Positions 10,325 through 17,840 of a stretch of 64,000 nt of DNA are shown piece by piece. The notes beneath the pieces were generated by a model. That model worked only from the letters and a program-made list of their open reading frames with translations. It was not told the origin of the DNA and did not search any database. The stretch comes from Ramlibacter pallidus (GTDB lineage: Bacteria; Pseudomonadota; Gammaproteobacteria; Burkholderiales; Burkholderiaceae_C), in the NCBI RefSeq assembly GCF_015070875.1, contig NZ_JADDIV010000003.1, positions 248,001 through 312,000 of the forward strand, read 5' to 3'. The position numbers were made by a program, and so were the translations under genes. Each line of letters starts with the position of its first letter. Positions within the stretch are counted from its first letter, which is position 1.

Positions 10325-12576
10325 AACGCAACGGCCGTCTCTGGACGCTCGGCAAGTACCTGGCCTTCGCGTTCTCCGCGCTGTCCATCCTGCTCACGGT
10401 GGTGCTGACCTTCGTCATCGAGCGCACGGCGAGCGCCGGGGTGACGGCCTCGATCGGCGCCAACCTGGCGGAGCTGGCGGGCCAGACGGCGGGCCGGCTG
10501 GACCGGTCCATGTTCGAGCGCTACCGCGAGATCCAGCTGATGTCCACGCGCGTGGCGGCGCTGAAGGACTGGAACGCCGTGCAGGCGGAACTGGACGCGG
10601 CGCGCGACACCTACCGCTTCTACGCCTGGCTGGGCGTGGCCGACGAGAAGGGCGTCGTGCGCGCCGCCAGCGCCGGCATGCTCAAGGGCGCCGACGTGTC
10701 GCAGCGGCCCTGGTTCGGCAATGCGCTGGCGGGCGTCCACCTCGGCGACGTCCACGAAGCGGTGCTGCTGGCCAAGCTGCTGCCCACCAGCGACGGCGAG
10801 CCGCAGCGCTTCTTCGACGTGGCCTTTCCCCTGCGTGGCGGCGGCGGGCCCACGGGCGTGCTCGGCGCGCACGTGTCCTGGGACTGGGCCAAGGACGTGC
10901 GGCAGACGATCTTCGGGCCGGGCCGGCGCGGCGAGGTGGAGCCCCTGATCGTCAGCGCCGAGGGCGTGGTGCTGCTCGGCCCGGCGGCCCTGGAAGGCAG
11001 GAAGCTCGAGCTGCCCAGCCTGAAGCAGGCCGGCCAGGGCGTGCGCGGCCACGTGATCGAAACCTGGCCCGACGGCAAGTCGTACCTGGTGGGACACGCG
11101 GGCAGCCGCGGCTTCCTCTCGTCGCCGGGGCTGGGCTGGCGGGTGCTGGTGCGGCAGGACCTGGACGTCGCCTACGAGCCGCTGCGGCAGATCCAGCAGC
11201 GCGTGCTCGCCTGGGGCGTGACGCTGGCGGTGCTGTTCTCGCTGCTCGGGTGGGCGGCGGCCCGCGCCGTGACCCGGCCGCTGCTGGAACTGGCGGCCTC
11301 GGCGCGGCGGCTCGCGCACGGCGGCGACAGCGAGGTGCAGCCTTCGCATGCCTATCGCGAGGTGGAGGTGCTCGGTTCGTCGCTGAACGCCATGCTGGCC
11401 GAAGTGCGCGAGAAGACCGCCCTGCTGCGCGCGCTGAACGCGGAACTGGAGCAGCGCGTCGAGCAGCGCACCATGGAGCTGCGCGAGGCGTTCGACCGGG
11501 TGCGTGCCAACGAACAGCGGATCGAGACCATCATCGAGGGCGCGCAGGACCCTTTCATCGGCATGGACCTGCAGGGCCGCATCACCGACTGGAACACCCG
11601 CGCCGAAGCGGTGTTCGGCTGGAAGCGCGCAGAGGTCCTGGGACGACGCGTCAGCGAACTTCTGCTGCCGGCCCGCTATGCGGCGTCCTTCGAGGCCGCC
11701 CTCAAGGGTTTCCTCGCGTCCGGCGACACCACCGTCGTCGACCATCCGCTCGAACGCACCCTGGTCGACCGCGCCGGCCGCGAGATCGAAGCGGAGATCC
11801 GCGTGGGGCTGGTGCGCATCGGGGAGGACCGCTTCTTCAGCGCGTTCGTGCACGACATCTCGCAGCGCAAGGAAGTGCAGCGGATGAAGGACGAGTTCAT
11901 CTCCACCGTCTCGCACGAGCTGCGCACGCCGCTGACGGCGATCTACGGCTCGCTGAACCTGCTGTCTTCCGGCGCCGCCGGCGAGCTGCCGCCGGATGCG
12001 AAACAGCTGCTGGCGATCTCGCACGACAGCACCGAGCGGCTGATCCGCCTGATCAACGACATGCTGGACCTGGAGAAGATCGCCTCCGGCAAGATCGAGT
12101 ACCGCATGGCGCCGCAGCCGCTGCGCGCGCTGGTGGAGCAGGGGCTGCGCGACACCCAGGCTTACGCCGACGGCCTGCGCGTGCGCCTGAAGCTGGACGT
12201 GCGCGCCGAGCCCAGGGTGATGGCGGACGCCGACCGGATCGTGCAGGTGTGCGTGAACCTGCTGTCGAACGCCGCGAAGTTCTCGCCCGCCGACGCCGAG
12301 GTGGACGTGGTGGTGGAGGAGCGCGACGGCCTGGCGCGCGTGGGCGTCGTCGACCGCGGCCCGGGCCTGCCGCCGGAGTTCCATGCTCGCGTGTTCGAGC
12401 GCTTCGCCCAGGCGGATTCCTCCGACCGCCGCGCCAAGGGCGGCACCGGCCTCGGGCTGGCGATCTGCCGCAGCATCGTGGAGGCGCACGGCGGCCGGCT
12501 GGCCTTCACCAGCGAGCCGAACGTGCGCACCGAATTCTTCTTCGAGCTGCCGGCGCTGCCTTCCGGGGGCGCCTAG
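10321..12576 (+). CDS. Membrane sensor histidine kinase (Cache-HAMP-PAS-HisKA-HATPase)
   Basis: This 751-residue two-component sensor probably reads an extracytoplasmic ligand. A first membrane segment (about 12-34) precedes a periplasmic region of some 260 residues resembling a dCache domain (FYAWLGVADEKGVVRAAS; RPWFGNALAG). A second membrane segment follows at about 296-316, then HAMP, a short coiled coil, a PAS domain (about 397-520; GMDLQGRITDWNTRAEAVFG), HisKA with the phospho-accepting His at about 532 (VSHELRTPLTA) and HATPase_c (N box NLLSNAAKFSP; G boxes DRGPGLPPE and GGTGLGLAI). No receiver domain is present. It starts in the ATGA overlap with the helicase gene and ends in a CTAG shared with the convergent glycosyltransferase. 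The receiver-only gene at 15758 is its probable partner. Confidence 0.9.
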   Translation: MKRNGRLWTLGKYLAFAFSALSILLTVVLTFVIERTASAGVTASIGANLAELAGQTAGRLDRSMFERYREIQLMSTRVAALKDWNAVQAELDAARDTYRFYAWLGVADEKGVVRAASAGMLKGADVSQRPWFGNALAGVHLGDVHEAVLLAKLLPTSDGEPQRFFDVAFPLRGGGGPTGVLGAHVSWDWAKDVRQTIFGPGRRGEVEPLIVSAEGVVLLGPAALEGRKLELPSLKQAGQGVRGHVIETWPDGKSYLVGHAGSRGFLSSPGLGWRVLVRQDLDVAYEPLRQIQQRVLAWGVTLAVLFSLLGWAAARAVTRPLLELAASARRLAHGGDSEVQPSHAYREVEVLGSSLNAMLAEVREKTALLRALNAELEQRVEQRTMELREAFDRVRANEQRIETIIEGAQDPFIGMDLQGRITDWNTRAEAVFGWKRAEVLGRRVSELLLPARYAASFEAALKGFLASGDTTVVDHPLERTLVDRAGREIEAEIRVGLVRIGEDRFFSAFVHDISQRKEVQRMKDEFISTVSHELRTPLTAIYGSLNLLSSGAAGELPPDAKQLLAISHDSTERLIRLINDMLDLEKIASGKIEYRMAPQPLRALVEQGLRDTQAYADGLRVRLKLDVRAEPRVMADADRIVQVCVNLLSNAAKFSPADAEVDVVVEERDGLARVGVVDRGPGLPPEFHARVFERFAQADSSDRRAKGGTGLGLAICRSIVEAHGGRLAFTSEPNVRTEFFFELPALPSGGA

Positions 12577-13967
12577 AGCCCCTTGCGCTTCATCGCGCCC
12601 CAGGTGGACTGCCGGTTGGTCGCCCACCGGTACAGGCCGACGATGCGCCACCAGCTGTTCAACTGGCGGTAGCCGAAGTTCTCGGCGACCACCACCAGCG
12701 CGAGCAGGGCGAGCTGGCTGGCGCGCGGGTAGATGTGGAAGGCGAGTTCCTCCAGCAGGAGGCCGGAGGCGGACAGCAGGATGCCCAGGCCGATCGCCAA
12801 GAACAGGAACACGGCGAAGGCCTCCCACGACACCCAGCCGAACGCATAGGCGAAGGCCATGAAGATGTAGCCGCCCAGTTCCACGATCGGTCCCAGCCAT
12901 TCGAACGCCACCATGAAGGGGAAGGCCAGCCAGCCGGGCGGCCCGCCGCGGCGGCTGAACATCAGTCCCCAGTGCGGCACCAGGCTTTCCGACAGGCCGC
13001 GCTGCCACCGGATGCGCTGGTTGCGCAGCGTCTGGCGGTCCTCGGGCGCCTCGGTCCAGCACACCGGGTCGGGCACGAATTCGATGCGGTAGTCCACGCC
13101 CTGGGCGCGCAGCATGCGGTGCATGCGCACCACCAGCTCCATGTCCTCCCCGATCGTCTTGGGCTTGTAGCCGCCGGCCGCGACGACGATGTCGGTGCGG
13201 AACAGGCCGAAGGCGCCGGAGATGATCAGCATGGCATTGACCTGCGACCAGCCCAGGCGCCCGAACAGGAAGGCGCGCAGGTATTCGACCACCTGGAACA
13301 GCGCCCAGATGTTGCGCGGCAGGCCGACGCGCGTCAGGAAGCCGGCCTCGATCTCGCACCCGTTCACCACGCGGACCGTGCCGCCGCTGGCCACCACGCG
13401 CGGGTCGCGCAGGAAGGGCTTGACCACGCGGTGCAGGCTGTCGCGCGCCAGGATCGAGTCGGCATCGACCCCGCAGAACAGCGGGTGCCGCGCCACGTTG
13501 ATGCCGGCGTTGAGCGAATCGGCCTTGCCGCCGTTCTCCTTGTCGATCACGCGCAGGTTGGCGTGGGTGCGCGAGCGCCACACGCCGCGCAGGGGCCTGG
13601 TGGGGATCTGCTCGTGCACCGCCTGCGGGAACAGCTCCAGGTCGAACTTGTCCTTCAGCACGTCCAGCGTGCCGTCGCGCGAGCCGTCGTTGATGACGAC
13701 CACCTCGAACTCGGGGTACTGCAGCTGCAGCATGGACCGTACCGATCCGGCGATGGACGCTTCCTCGTTGAAGGCGGGCACCAGGATGCTGATGGCGGGC
13801 TCCAGCCCGCTGAAGACCTGCGGCAGTTCCTCCAGCACCTGCTCCTGCTGGCTGCGGTGCAGCCGCCAGAGCGACAGCAGGTTCAACGTGAGGTAGCCGG
13901 CGTTCAGCAGCGCGAAGTAGGCGAGGATGAACCAGGTGGCGATGTCGACCAGCAGCTGCGCGCTCAT
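12573..13967 (-). CDS. Processive family-2 glycosyltransferase (PgaC/BcsA-like membrane synthase)
   Basis: This inner-membrane polysaccharide synthase has 464 residues. It has an N-terminal membrane helix (about 8-30), then the GT2 domain with SILVPAFNEE, VVINDGSRDGT, the DxD motif GVDADS, the acceptor motif GEDMEL and the processivity motif QRIRWQRG. Four or so C-terminal helices follow. This is the layout of PgaC, HasA and BcsA cores; no PilZ domain is visible, so direct c-di-GMP control is not evident. The sugar donor is unknown. The ATG at 13967 overlaps the HEAT gene's TGA. The stop codon shares CTAG with the kinase stop on the other strand. Chain synthesis for export through the YaiO-like barrel is inferred from the operon. 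Confidence 0.9.
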   Translation of the reverse strand: MSAQLLVDIATWFILAYFALLNAGYLTLNLLSLWRLHRSQQEQVLEELPQVFSGLEPAISILVPAFNEEASIAGSVRSMLQLQYPEFEVVVINDGSRDGTLDVLKDKFDLELFPQAVHEQIPTRPLRGVWRSRTHANLRVIDKENGGKADSLNAGINVARHPLFCGVDADSILARDSLHRVVKPFLRDPRVVASGGTVRVVNGCEIEAGFLTRVGLPRNIWALFQVVEYLRAFLFGRLGWSQVNAMLIISGAFGLFRTDIVVAAGGYKPKTIGEDMELVVRMHRMLRAQGVDYRIEFVPDPVCWTEAPEDRQTLRNQRIRWQRGLSESLVPHWGLMFSRRGGPPGWLAFPFMVAFEWLGPIVELGGYIFMAFAYAFGWVSWEAFAVFLFLAIGLGILLSASGLLLEELAFHIYPRASQLALLALVVVAENFGYRQLNSWWRIVGLYRWATNRQSTWGAMKRKGL

Positions 13968-15013
13968 CCCAGCCCCCGCTCGGCGCGCACCTGGCGCAGC
14001 ATGTCGACGGCCTGCGGATGGTCTTGCTCCAGCGCTTCCAGCGCACTGGAGCCGAGGAAGGGCAGGCTGGCGAGCGCGCGTGCCGCCGCCATGCGCACGG
14101 GCCAGGCCGGGTCGTCCAGCATGCCCGTGAGCGCGGGCAGGTCCGACGGGGTCGACAGGCGCCCCATCTGCAGGACGGCCTGCTCGCGCACCGCGGCTTC
14201 CGGGTGCGAGAGGAAGCGCAGCACCTGTTCGGCCAGGCCCGGGCTGTCGCTCAGGCGCAGCGCCGCCTGCAGCACGCCGGTGGGCTGCTCGGGCTGCAGC
14301 AGCCGGGCGAGCGTCGCTTCCGGCAGCTGGATGCGCAGGGCTTCTGCAAGCAGCAGCGCGCGCTGCAGTTCCTGCAGCTGCAGCAGCGGGATGGTCTTGG
14401 CCATCAGCAGCCAGAAAGCCTGGCGCGCTTCGGCCAGGAAACCCGCGACGCGCCCGATGTCCCAGTCGGCGCGGGTCACCACCAGCGGCAGCAGGCCGTT
14501 GGCCGCGCGCAGCGGGTTGATGCGCACCAGCGCGCGGGCCGCGTTCACGGAGAGCAGGCTGTCGCTGCTGCGGGCCGTGGCGACGAGCGCCTCCCAGGCC
14601 TGGGCATCGCGCAGGTAGCCGGCGGCCAGCACCGCCTGCAGGCGTTCGGTCCGCGAGCCGCGCACGAGCAGCGCGCGCGCGGTCTCGTCGATGCGCAGGC
14701 GCAAGGCCGTCTCGTTCAGCAGCCGCGCCGCGTCGCCCCGCAGCGATTCCTGCAGGTAGGCCCACAGGCGCAGGAACAGCACGCTCTCGCCGGGGCGCAG
14801 GTCCGGCAGCGGCGGCGCCGATCCCGGATCGAGGATGGCGGCCAGCAAGGCGGGCCGCCAGACGGCGACGAAGCGGTCCCAGCGCCGTTCGCGCAGCCGC
14901 AGCCGCACGCGCAGGAAGACGATCACGCCCACCAGCGTGAGCGTGAGGAGGAAGGCCGCCACCCCCGTCCAGAAGGCGGCGATCAGGTACGGGTCAGAAA
15001 GTGGCCTGGACAC
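13964..15013 (-). CDS. Membrane-anchored HEAT-repeat protein
   Basis: This 349-residue protein has one N-terminal membrane helix (about 11-34, ending in an Arg-rich stretch RVRLRLRERRW) and then a helical solenoid. HEAT-like units are visible from about residue 110: TERLQAVLAAGYLRDAQAWE, SVNAARALVRINP, AVREQAVLQMGRLS and PVRMAAARALASLPFL. The basic flank suggests a cytoplasmic scaffold. GTG at 15013 is the likely start, overlapping the barrel gene by 20 nt. A scaffold between a sugar synthase and an outer-membrane barrel is inferred; in other synthase-dependent systems a TPR protein does this job. No enzyme motif is seen. Confidence 0.8.
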   Translation of the reverse strand: MSRPLSDPYLIAAFWTGVAAFLLTLTLVGVIVFLRVRLRLRERRWDRFVAVWRPALLAAILDPGSAPPLPDLRPGESVLFLRLWAYLQESLRGDAARLLNETALRLRIDETARALLVRGSRTERLQAVLAAGYLRDAQAWEALVATARSSDSLLSVNAARALVRINPLRAANGLLPLVVTRADWDIGRVAGFLAEARQAFWLLMAKTIPLLQLQELQRALLLAEALRIQLPEATLARLLQPEQPTGVLQAALRLSDSPGLAEQVLRFLSHPEAAVREQAVLQMGRLSTPSDLPALTGMLDDPAWPVRMAAARALASLPFLGSSALEALEQDHPQAVDMLRQVRAERGLG

Positions 15014-15761
15014 CGAGCGTCACGCCGCGGCGGGTGTAGAAGCCGCCCTGGCGCACGTGGTGCACGCCCCAGCGCAGGCTCCAGCGCTCGTCCAGCGCGT
15101 GCAGCCCCACCAGCGCGAGGGAGCGCACGCGTGCGATGGCCAGCACGCCGGGCCCGACCTGCGCGACTTCGCGGCCGGCCGAGGCGACCACGCCGGCCGA
15201 GGACCGGTCGGCGTAATACCAGCTGGCGCGCAGTTCGCCGACGCCCGTGTGGCGGTCGAAGGCGCGGATGCGGTGGGCCGCGGCGAGGACGCTGAAGTCC
15301 CCGAAGTAGTGTTCGAGCATCACGCTGGCCTGGTCGACGTCGGTGGCGTCGTAGCGCGTGTGGCGCAGCCCGCCGTGCAGCAGCCAGGCCGGCCGGAACT
15401 CGTATTGGAGGGCGGCGCCGACGCTGGAGCGCGCCAGCACGTTGTGCGTGGGACTGTGGCTGGCGCGCAGGGTCGCCGTCAGCGCATCGCCCAGCGGCAC
15501 GGCGCCGCCGACGGCGATCTCCGTGTCGTCCTGGCCGAAGCGGCGCGTGCGCGTCAGTTCGATCTCCGCCAGCTGCCGCTGGCTCCAGCGCCGCGACAGC
15601 TGCAGCGTGGTGCTGTTCCAGTCGGCATATCCGTTGTCCAGTTGGCTGTGTTCTCCTGTCAGCGCGGCCTGCCAGCGCGGGGCGGCGGGTGCGGACGGGG
15701 TCTGGGCAAGTGCTGCGAGCGGCAGCAGGGAGGCGAGGGCGGCGGCGAGTCTGGCGATCAT
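14994..15761 (-). CDS. YaiO-like outer-membrane beta-barrel protein
   Basis: This 255-residue exported protein has signal peptide MIARLAAALASLLPLAALAQ. It is followed by alternating amphipathic strands rich in aromatic and Arg residues (YADWNSTTLQLSRRWSQRQL, LQYEFRPAWLLHGGLRHTRY) and ends in VTLGVQATF, a C-terminal Phe typical of BAM substrates. The pattern fits the YaiO family. In E. coli yaiO lies near yaiP (a glycosyltransferase) and yaiS (a deacetylase), so the pairing with a glycosyltransferase has a precedent of unknown function. The ATG at 15761 overlaps the response regulator's TGA. The barrel may be a polysaccharide exit pore, by analogy with PgaA and AlgE; this is not shown by the sequence. 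Confidence 0.75.
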   Translation of the reverse strand: MIARLAAALASLLPLAALAQTPSAPAAPRWQAALTGEHSQLDNGYADWNSTTLQLSRRWSQRQLAEIELTRTRRFGQDDTEIAVGGAVPLGDALTATLRASHSPTHNVLARSSVGAALQYEFRPAWLLHGGLRHTRYDATDVDQASVMLEHYFGDFSVLAAAHRIRAFDRHTGVGELRASWYYADRSSAGVVASAGREVAQVGPGVLAIARVRSLALVGLHALDERWSLRWGVHHVRQGGFYTRRGVTLGVQATF

Positions 15762-16153
15762 GGGCGGGGTCGGACGAACCGGCGCAAGCGTGCCAGCAGT
15801 TCGTCCGGCTGGAAGGGTTTCACGATGTAATCGTTGGCACCGGCGTCGAGCGCGCGGACGATGTCGCTCTCCTGCGCCTTCGCGGTCAGCATGATCACCG
15901 GCACGGACTGCCAAGAGGGCTGGCTGCGCACCAGCGTCACCAACTGCAGCCCGTCGAAGAACGGCAGCATCAGGTCCAGCAGCACCACGGTGGGCGCCGG
16001 CTGGGACTGGATGTAGTCGTGCGCGACGCGGCCGTCGCGGGCGAGTTCCACCCGGTAGCCGGCCCTTTCCAGCATGAACTTCAGCAGGTGGGCGATGTGG
16101 TCGTCGTCCTCGACGACGAGGGCGATGGGCAGTGACGGCTTCTCTTGTTCCAT
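15758..16153 (-). CDS. Single-domain response regulator (receiver only)
   Basis: This 131-residue CheY-like receiver has no DNA-binding or enzymatic output. It has the acidic pair EDDD (about 15-18), the phospho-acceptor Asp at about 60 in VVLLDLMLP, the conserved Thr/Lys around VIMLTAKAQE and the switch Lys in YIVKPFQPDELL. It is the first gene of the operon with the barrel, HEAT and glycosyltransferase genes. With no output domain, it probably acts by protein contact, perhaps on the HEAT scaffold or synthase, after phosphorylation by the convergent kinase. The ATG at 16153 is chosen because the receiver begins there; a TTG at 16180 is possible. No strong Shine-Dalgarno is seen. Confidence 0.88.
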   Translation of the reverse strand: MEQEKPSLPIALVVEDDDHIAHLLKFMLERAGYRVELARDGRVAHDYIQSQPAPTVVLLDLMLPFFDGLQLVTLVRSQPSWQSVPVIMLTAKAQESDIVRALDAGANDYIVKPFQPDELLARLRRFVRPRP

Positions 16154-16245
16154 GGGTCCGGCCGCGATGCGGCGCTGCAAGGGCCGGATTGTGGCCTACG
16201 CCAGAACGCACGGGAGCGGCGCTGCGCGGTCCCCCGCGCGCCGAC

Positions 16246-16887
16246 TCAGAAGGTGGTGCGGTAGTACACCATCGGCCGGCCGTCCTTGCGCTTGATCGAG
16301 ATCTTCGCGCCGCTTTCCAGCTGGAAGCCGAGGAAGGCCTTCTCCAGCCCCATCAAGCTGACCTTCGCGGGCTTGATGTTCATCTCGACCCGGGCGCCGT
16401 ACACCGCCTGCTGCCGGTTGTTGATGAGGGCGTACGCGTCGTCCGGCCCGTTCATGCGCTTCCAGGCGGTCAGGTCGATCTGGTTCTGGCTTTCCAGGGT
16501 ATGCGTCCAGCGCACGCCGAGGTCGACGCTGCTGCTGCGCGGGGCGAGGCCCAGCGGTTGGGCGGCGTTGGCGGAGAACCCGCTCATGCCGACGACGGCG
16601 CCGAGGCCGCGCGCCTTGGCCGGGAACAGGGAGACGTCCACCCGCGGCGCCTGGAAGCCGCTGTCCTGCGACTCCAGCCGGGGCAGGGCGCTCGCTTCCA
16701 CCTGCATGCGCACCCGCGGCTCGACCCGCGCTTCCGCCAGCACCACGCCCTCCGGCGGCAGCGGCGCGTCCTGCGCGAAGGCGAGTGGGGCAGCGGCCCA
16801 CAACGCCATGGCGGCAACGGCCCACGGGCCCGACGGAATTTCCCAACGATTGCCGGCATTTCCGCCGGTGTGACCGACCTTCTCCAT
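16246..16887 (-). CDS. Exported protein of unknown function
   Basis: I do not recognise this 213-residue protein. A long n-region (MEKVGHTGGNAGNRWEIPSG) precedes a hydrophobic core ending AAPLAFAQD, a good signal-peptidase I site. The mature part has short hydrophobic/charged alternations (SVDLGVRWTHTLESQNQIDL, YALINNRQQAVYGARVEMNI) and ends in VYYRTTF, so a small outer-membrane barrel or surface protein is possible. The start is firm: GGAGGTGA lies 4-5 nt upstream of the ATG at 16887. It is 92 nt upstream of the response regulator on the same strand, so it could lead that operon, but nothing in its sequence ties it to polysaccharide work. Confidence 0.65.
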   Translation of the reverse strand: MEKVGHTGGNAGNRWEIPSGPWAVAAMALWAAAPLAFAQDAPLPPEGVVLAEARVEPRVRMQVEASALPRLESQDSGFQAPRVDVSLFPAKARGLGAVVGMSGFSANAAQPLGLAPRSSSVDLGVRWTHTLESQNQIDLTAWKRMNGPDDAYALINNRQQAVYGARVEMNIKPAKVSLMGLEKAFLGFQLESGAKISIKRKDGRPMVYYRTTF

Positions 16888-17059
16888 GGCTCACCTCCCA
16901 GTGATGGGAACGGAGTCTGGCGCTGCCGTTTCGGAAAGTTTGTGGGAGCCTGCTTCCGGATCTTGTAAGAAGAGCGCCGGGTCGGCACCGGGCGGGCGGC
17001 GGACAAACGTCGGAGGCGCTGCACGCGCCGCGAACCTCAGCGGGAGCGGTCCCGCGCGC

Positions 17060-17524
17060 TCACTCGCCCATGTGGTGCCACTTGGTCTCGGGCAGTGCCT
17101 TCAGGACCTGGTGCACTTGGGGCAGCACGCCTTGCGCGGACGCCCATTCGATGTGCGCGCGCAGCAGCGCACGCTTCTGCAGCGACGGCAGGCGGCCCCA
17201 TTCCTCGCGCGTGGCGGGCACGCCAGGCAAGTCGGTCGGCTTGTTGGGGAGCAGGGCGTAGAGCCGCAGCCAGACGGTCGGCAGCGGGCACACGCGGTTG
17301 TTGCGGCGCACCTCCACCAGCACGTCGTCGAGCGTCGCGGGCCCCACGCGCAGGCCGCCGACATTGGTGACGCTCAGTTCCGAGGGCTTGGTTTTCTCGA
17401 ACCCGCGTTCGGACTGGCCCTGGATGGCCTCGAACATCGCCCAGGACGTGTCGGTGTTCTTCTCGACGACTTCGAGCGCGCGCTCCGAAGCGTCGGGCAT
17501 GGCGTTTGCCCGGGACTTGCTCAC
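17060..17524 (-). CDS. Small soluble protein of unknown function
   Basis: This 154-residue protein has no signal peptide or membrane helix. It is Arg/Glu-rich with several predicted helices (ASERALEVVEKNTDTSWAMF, REEWGRLPSLQKRALLRAHI) and ends in KWHHMGE. The GTG start at 17524 is supported by GGAGGGCAGA directly upstream. It stands alone between the SRP RNA and the exported unknown protein. I recognise no family and assign no function. Confidence 0.6.
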   Translation of the reverse strand: MSKSRANAMPDASERALEVVEKNTDTSWAMFEAIQGQSERGFEKTKPSELSVTNVGGLRVGPATLDDVLVEVRRNNRVCPLPTVWLRLYALLPNKPTDLPGVPATREEWGRLPSLQKRALLRAHIEWASAQGVLPQVHQVLKALPETKWHHMGE

Positions 17525-17688
17525 TCTGCCCTCCGTTCTTCTCCGGGCAAATGTAAGCGAATGCAGCAAGGGTGGGAATGCCGCGGCCGGCGGCGGTCGG
17601 CGAATGTGCGACATCCGGCACGCTGCGGCAGGACCGGCGGTCGGATCGCGGGGAGGAACGGGAAGGTCGGGAGGGAAGTTGACGAGCC

Positions 17689-17783
17689 TTACCCCCGGCA
17701 CTGGCTACGCAGTTAGGGCTGCTTGGTTCCCCACCTGACCCGGTTGGCCGCTTCACCATGCGGGGAGGCCCGTCAGGGGGGAT
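17689..17783 (-). ncRNA. ffs: Signal recognition particle RNA (4.5S, small bacterial type)
   Basis: Read on the minus strand, 17753-17715 contains GGGTCAGGTGGGGAACCAAG followed by CAGCC. This is the SRP helix 8 signature: GUCAGG...GGAA tetraloop...AGCAGC, with the apical UGG/CCA stem. The ends pair as CCCCC (17781-17776) with GGGGG (17696-17692), giving a single hairpin of about 95 nt, the size of the small bacterial RNA. It sits just upstream of and divergent from dnaX, a known position for ffs in betaproteobacteria. End positions are accurate to a few bases. Product: the RNA that with Ffh targets nascent membrane proteins. Confidence 0.88.
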
Positions 17784-17840
17784 TCTATGCGACGCGGGCA
17801 CGGCCGGGCTCGCGCGGGGTCACCTTTAGAATCGGCGCCC

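Noticed and set aside
9634-14046. A 1,470-codon open frame on the minus strand antisense to the helicase and kinase genes
   Set aside because: It is Arg/Gly/Ala-rich with no domain, and the overlapping plus-strand and minus-strand genes have all expected motifs; high GC produces such shadows.
16150-16210. Longer start for the response regulator at TTG 16180
   Set aside because: The receiver fold begins right after the ATG at 16153, and the added residues show no conservation features.
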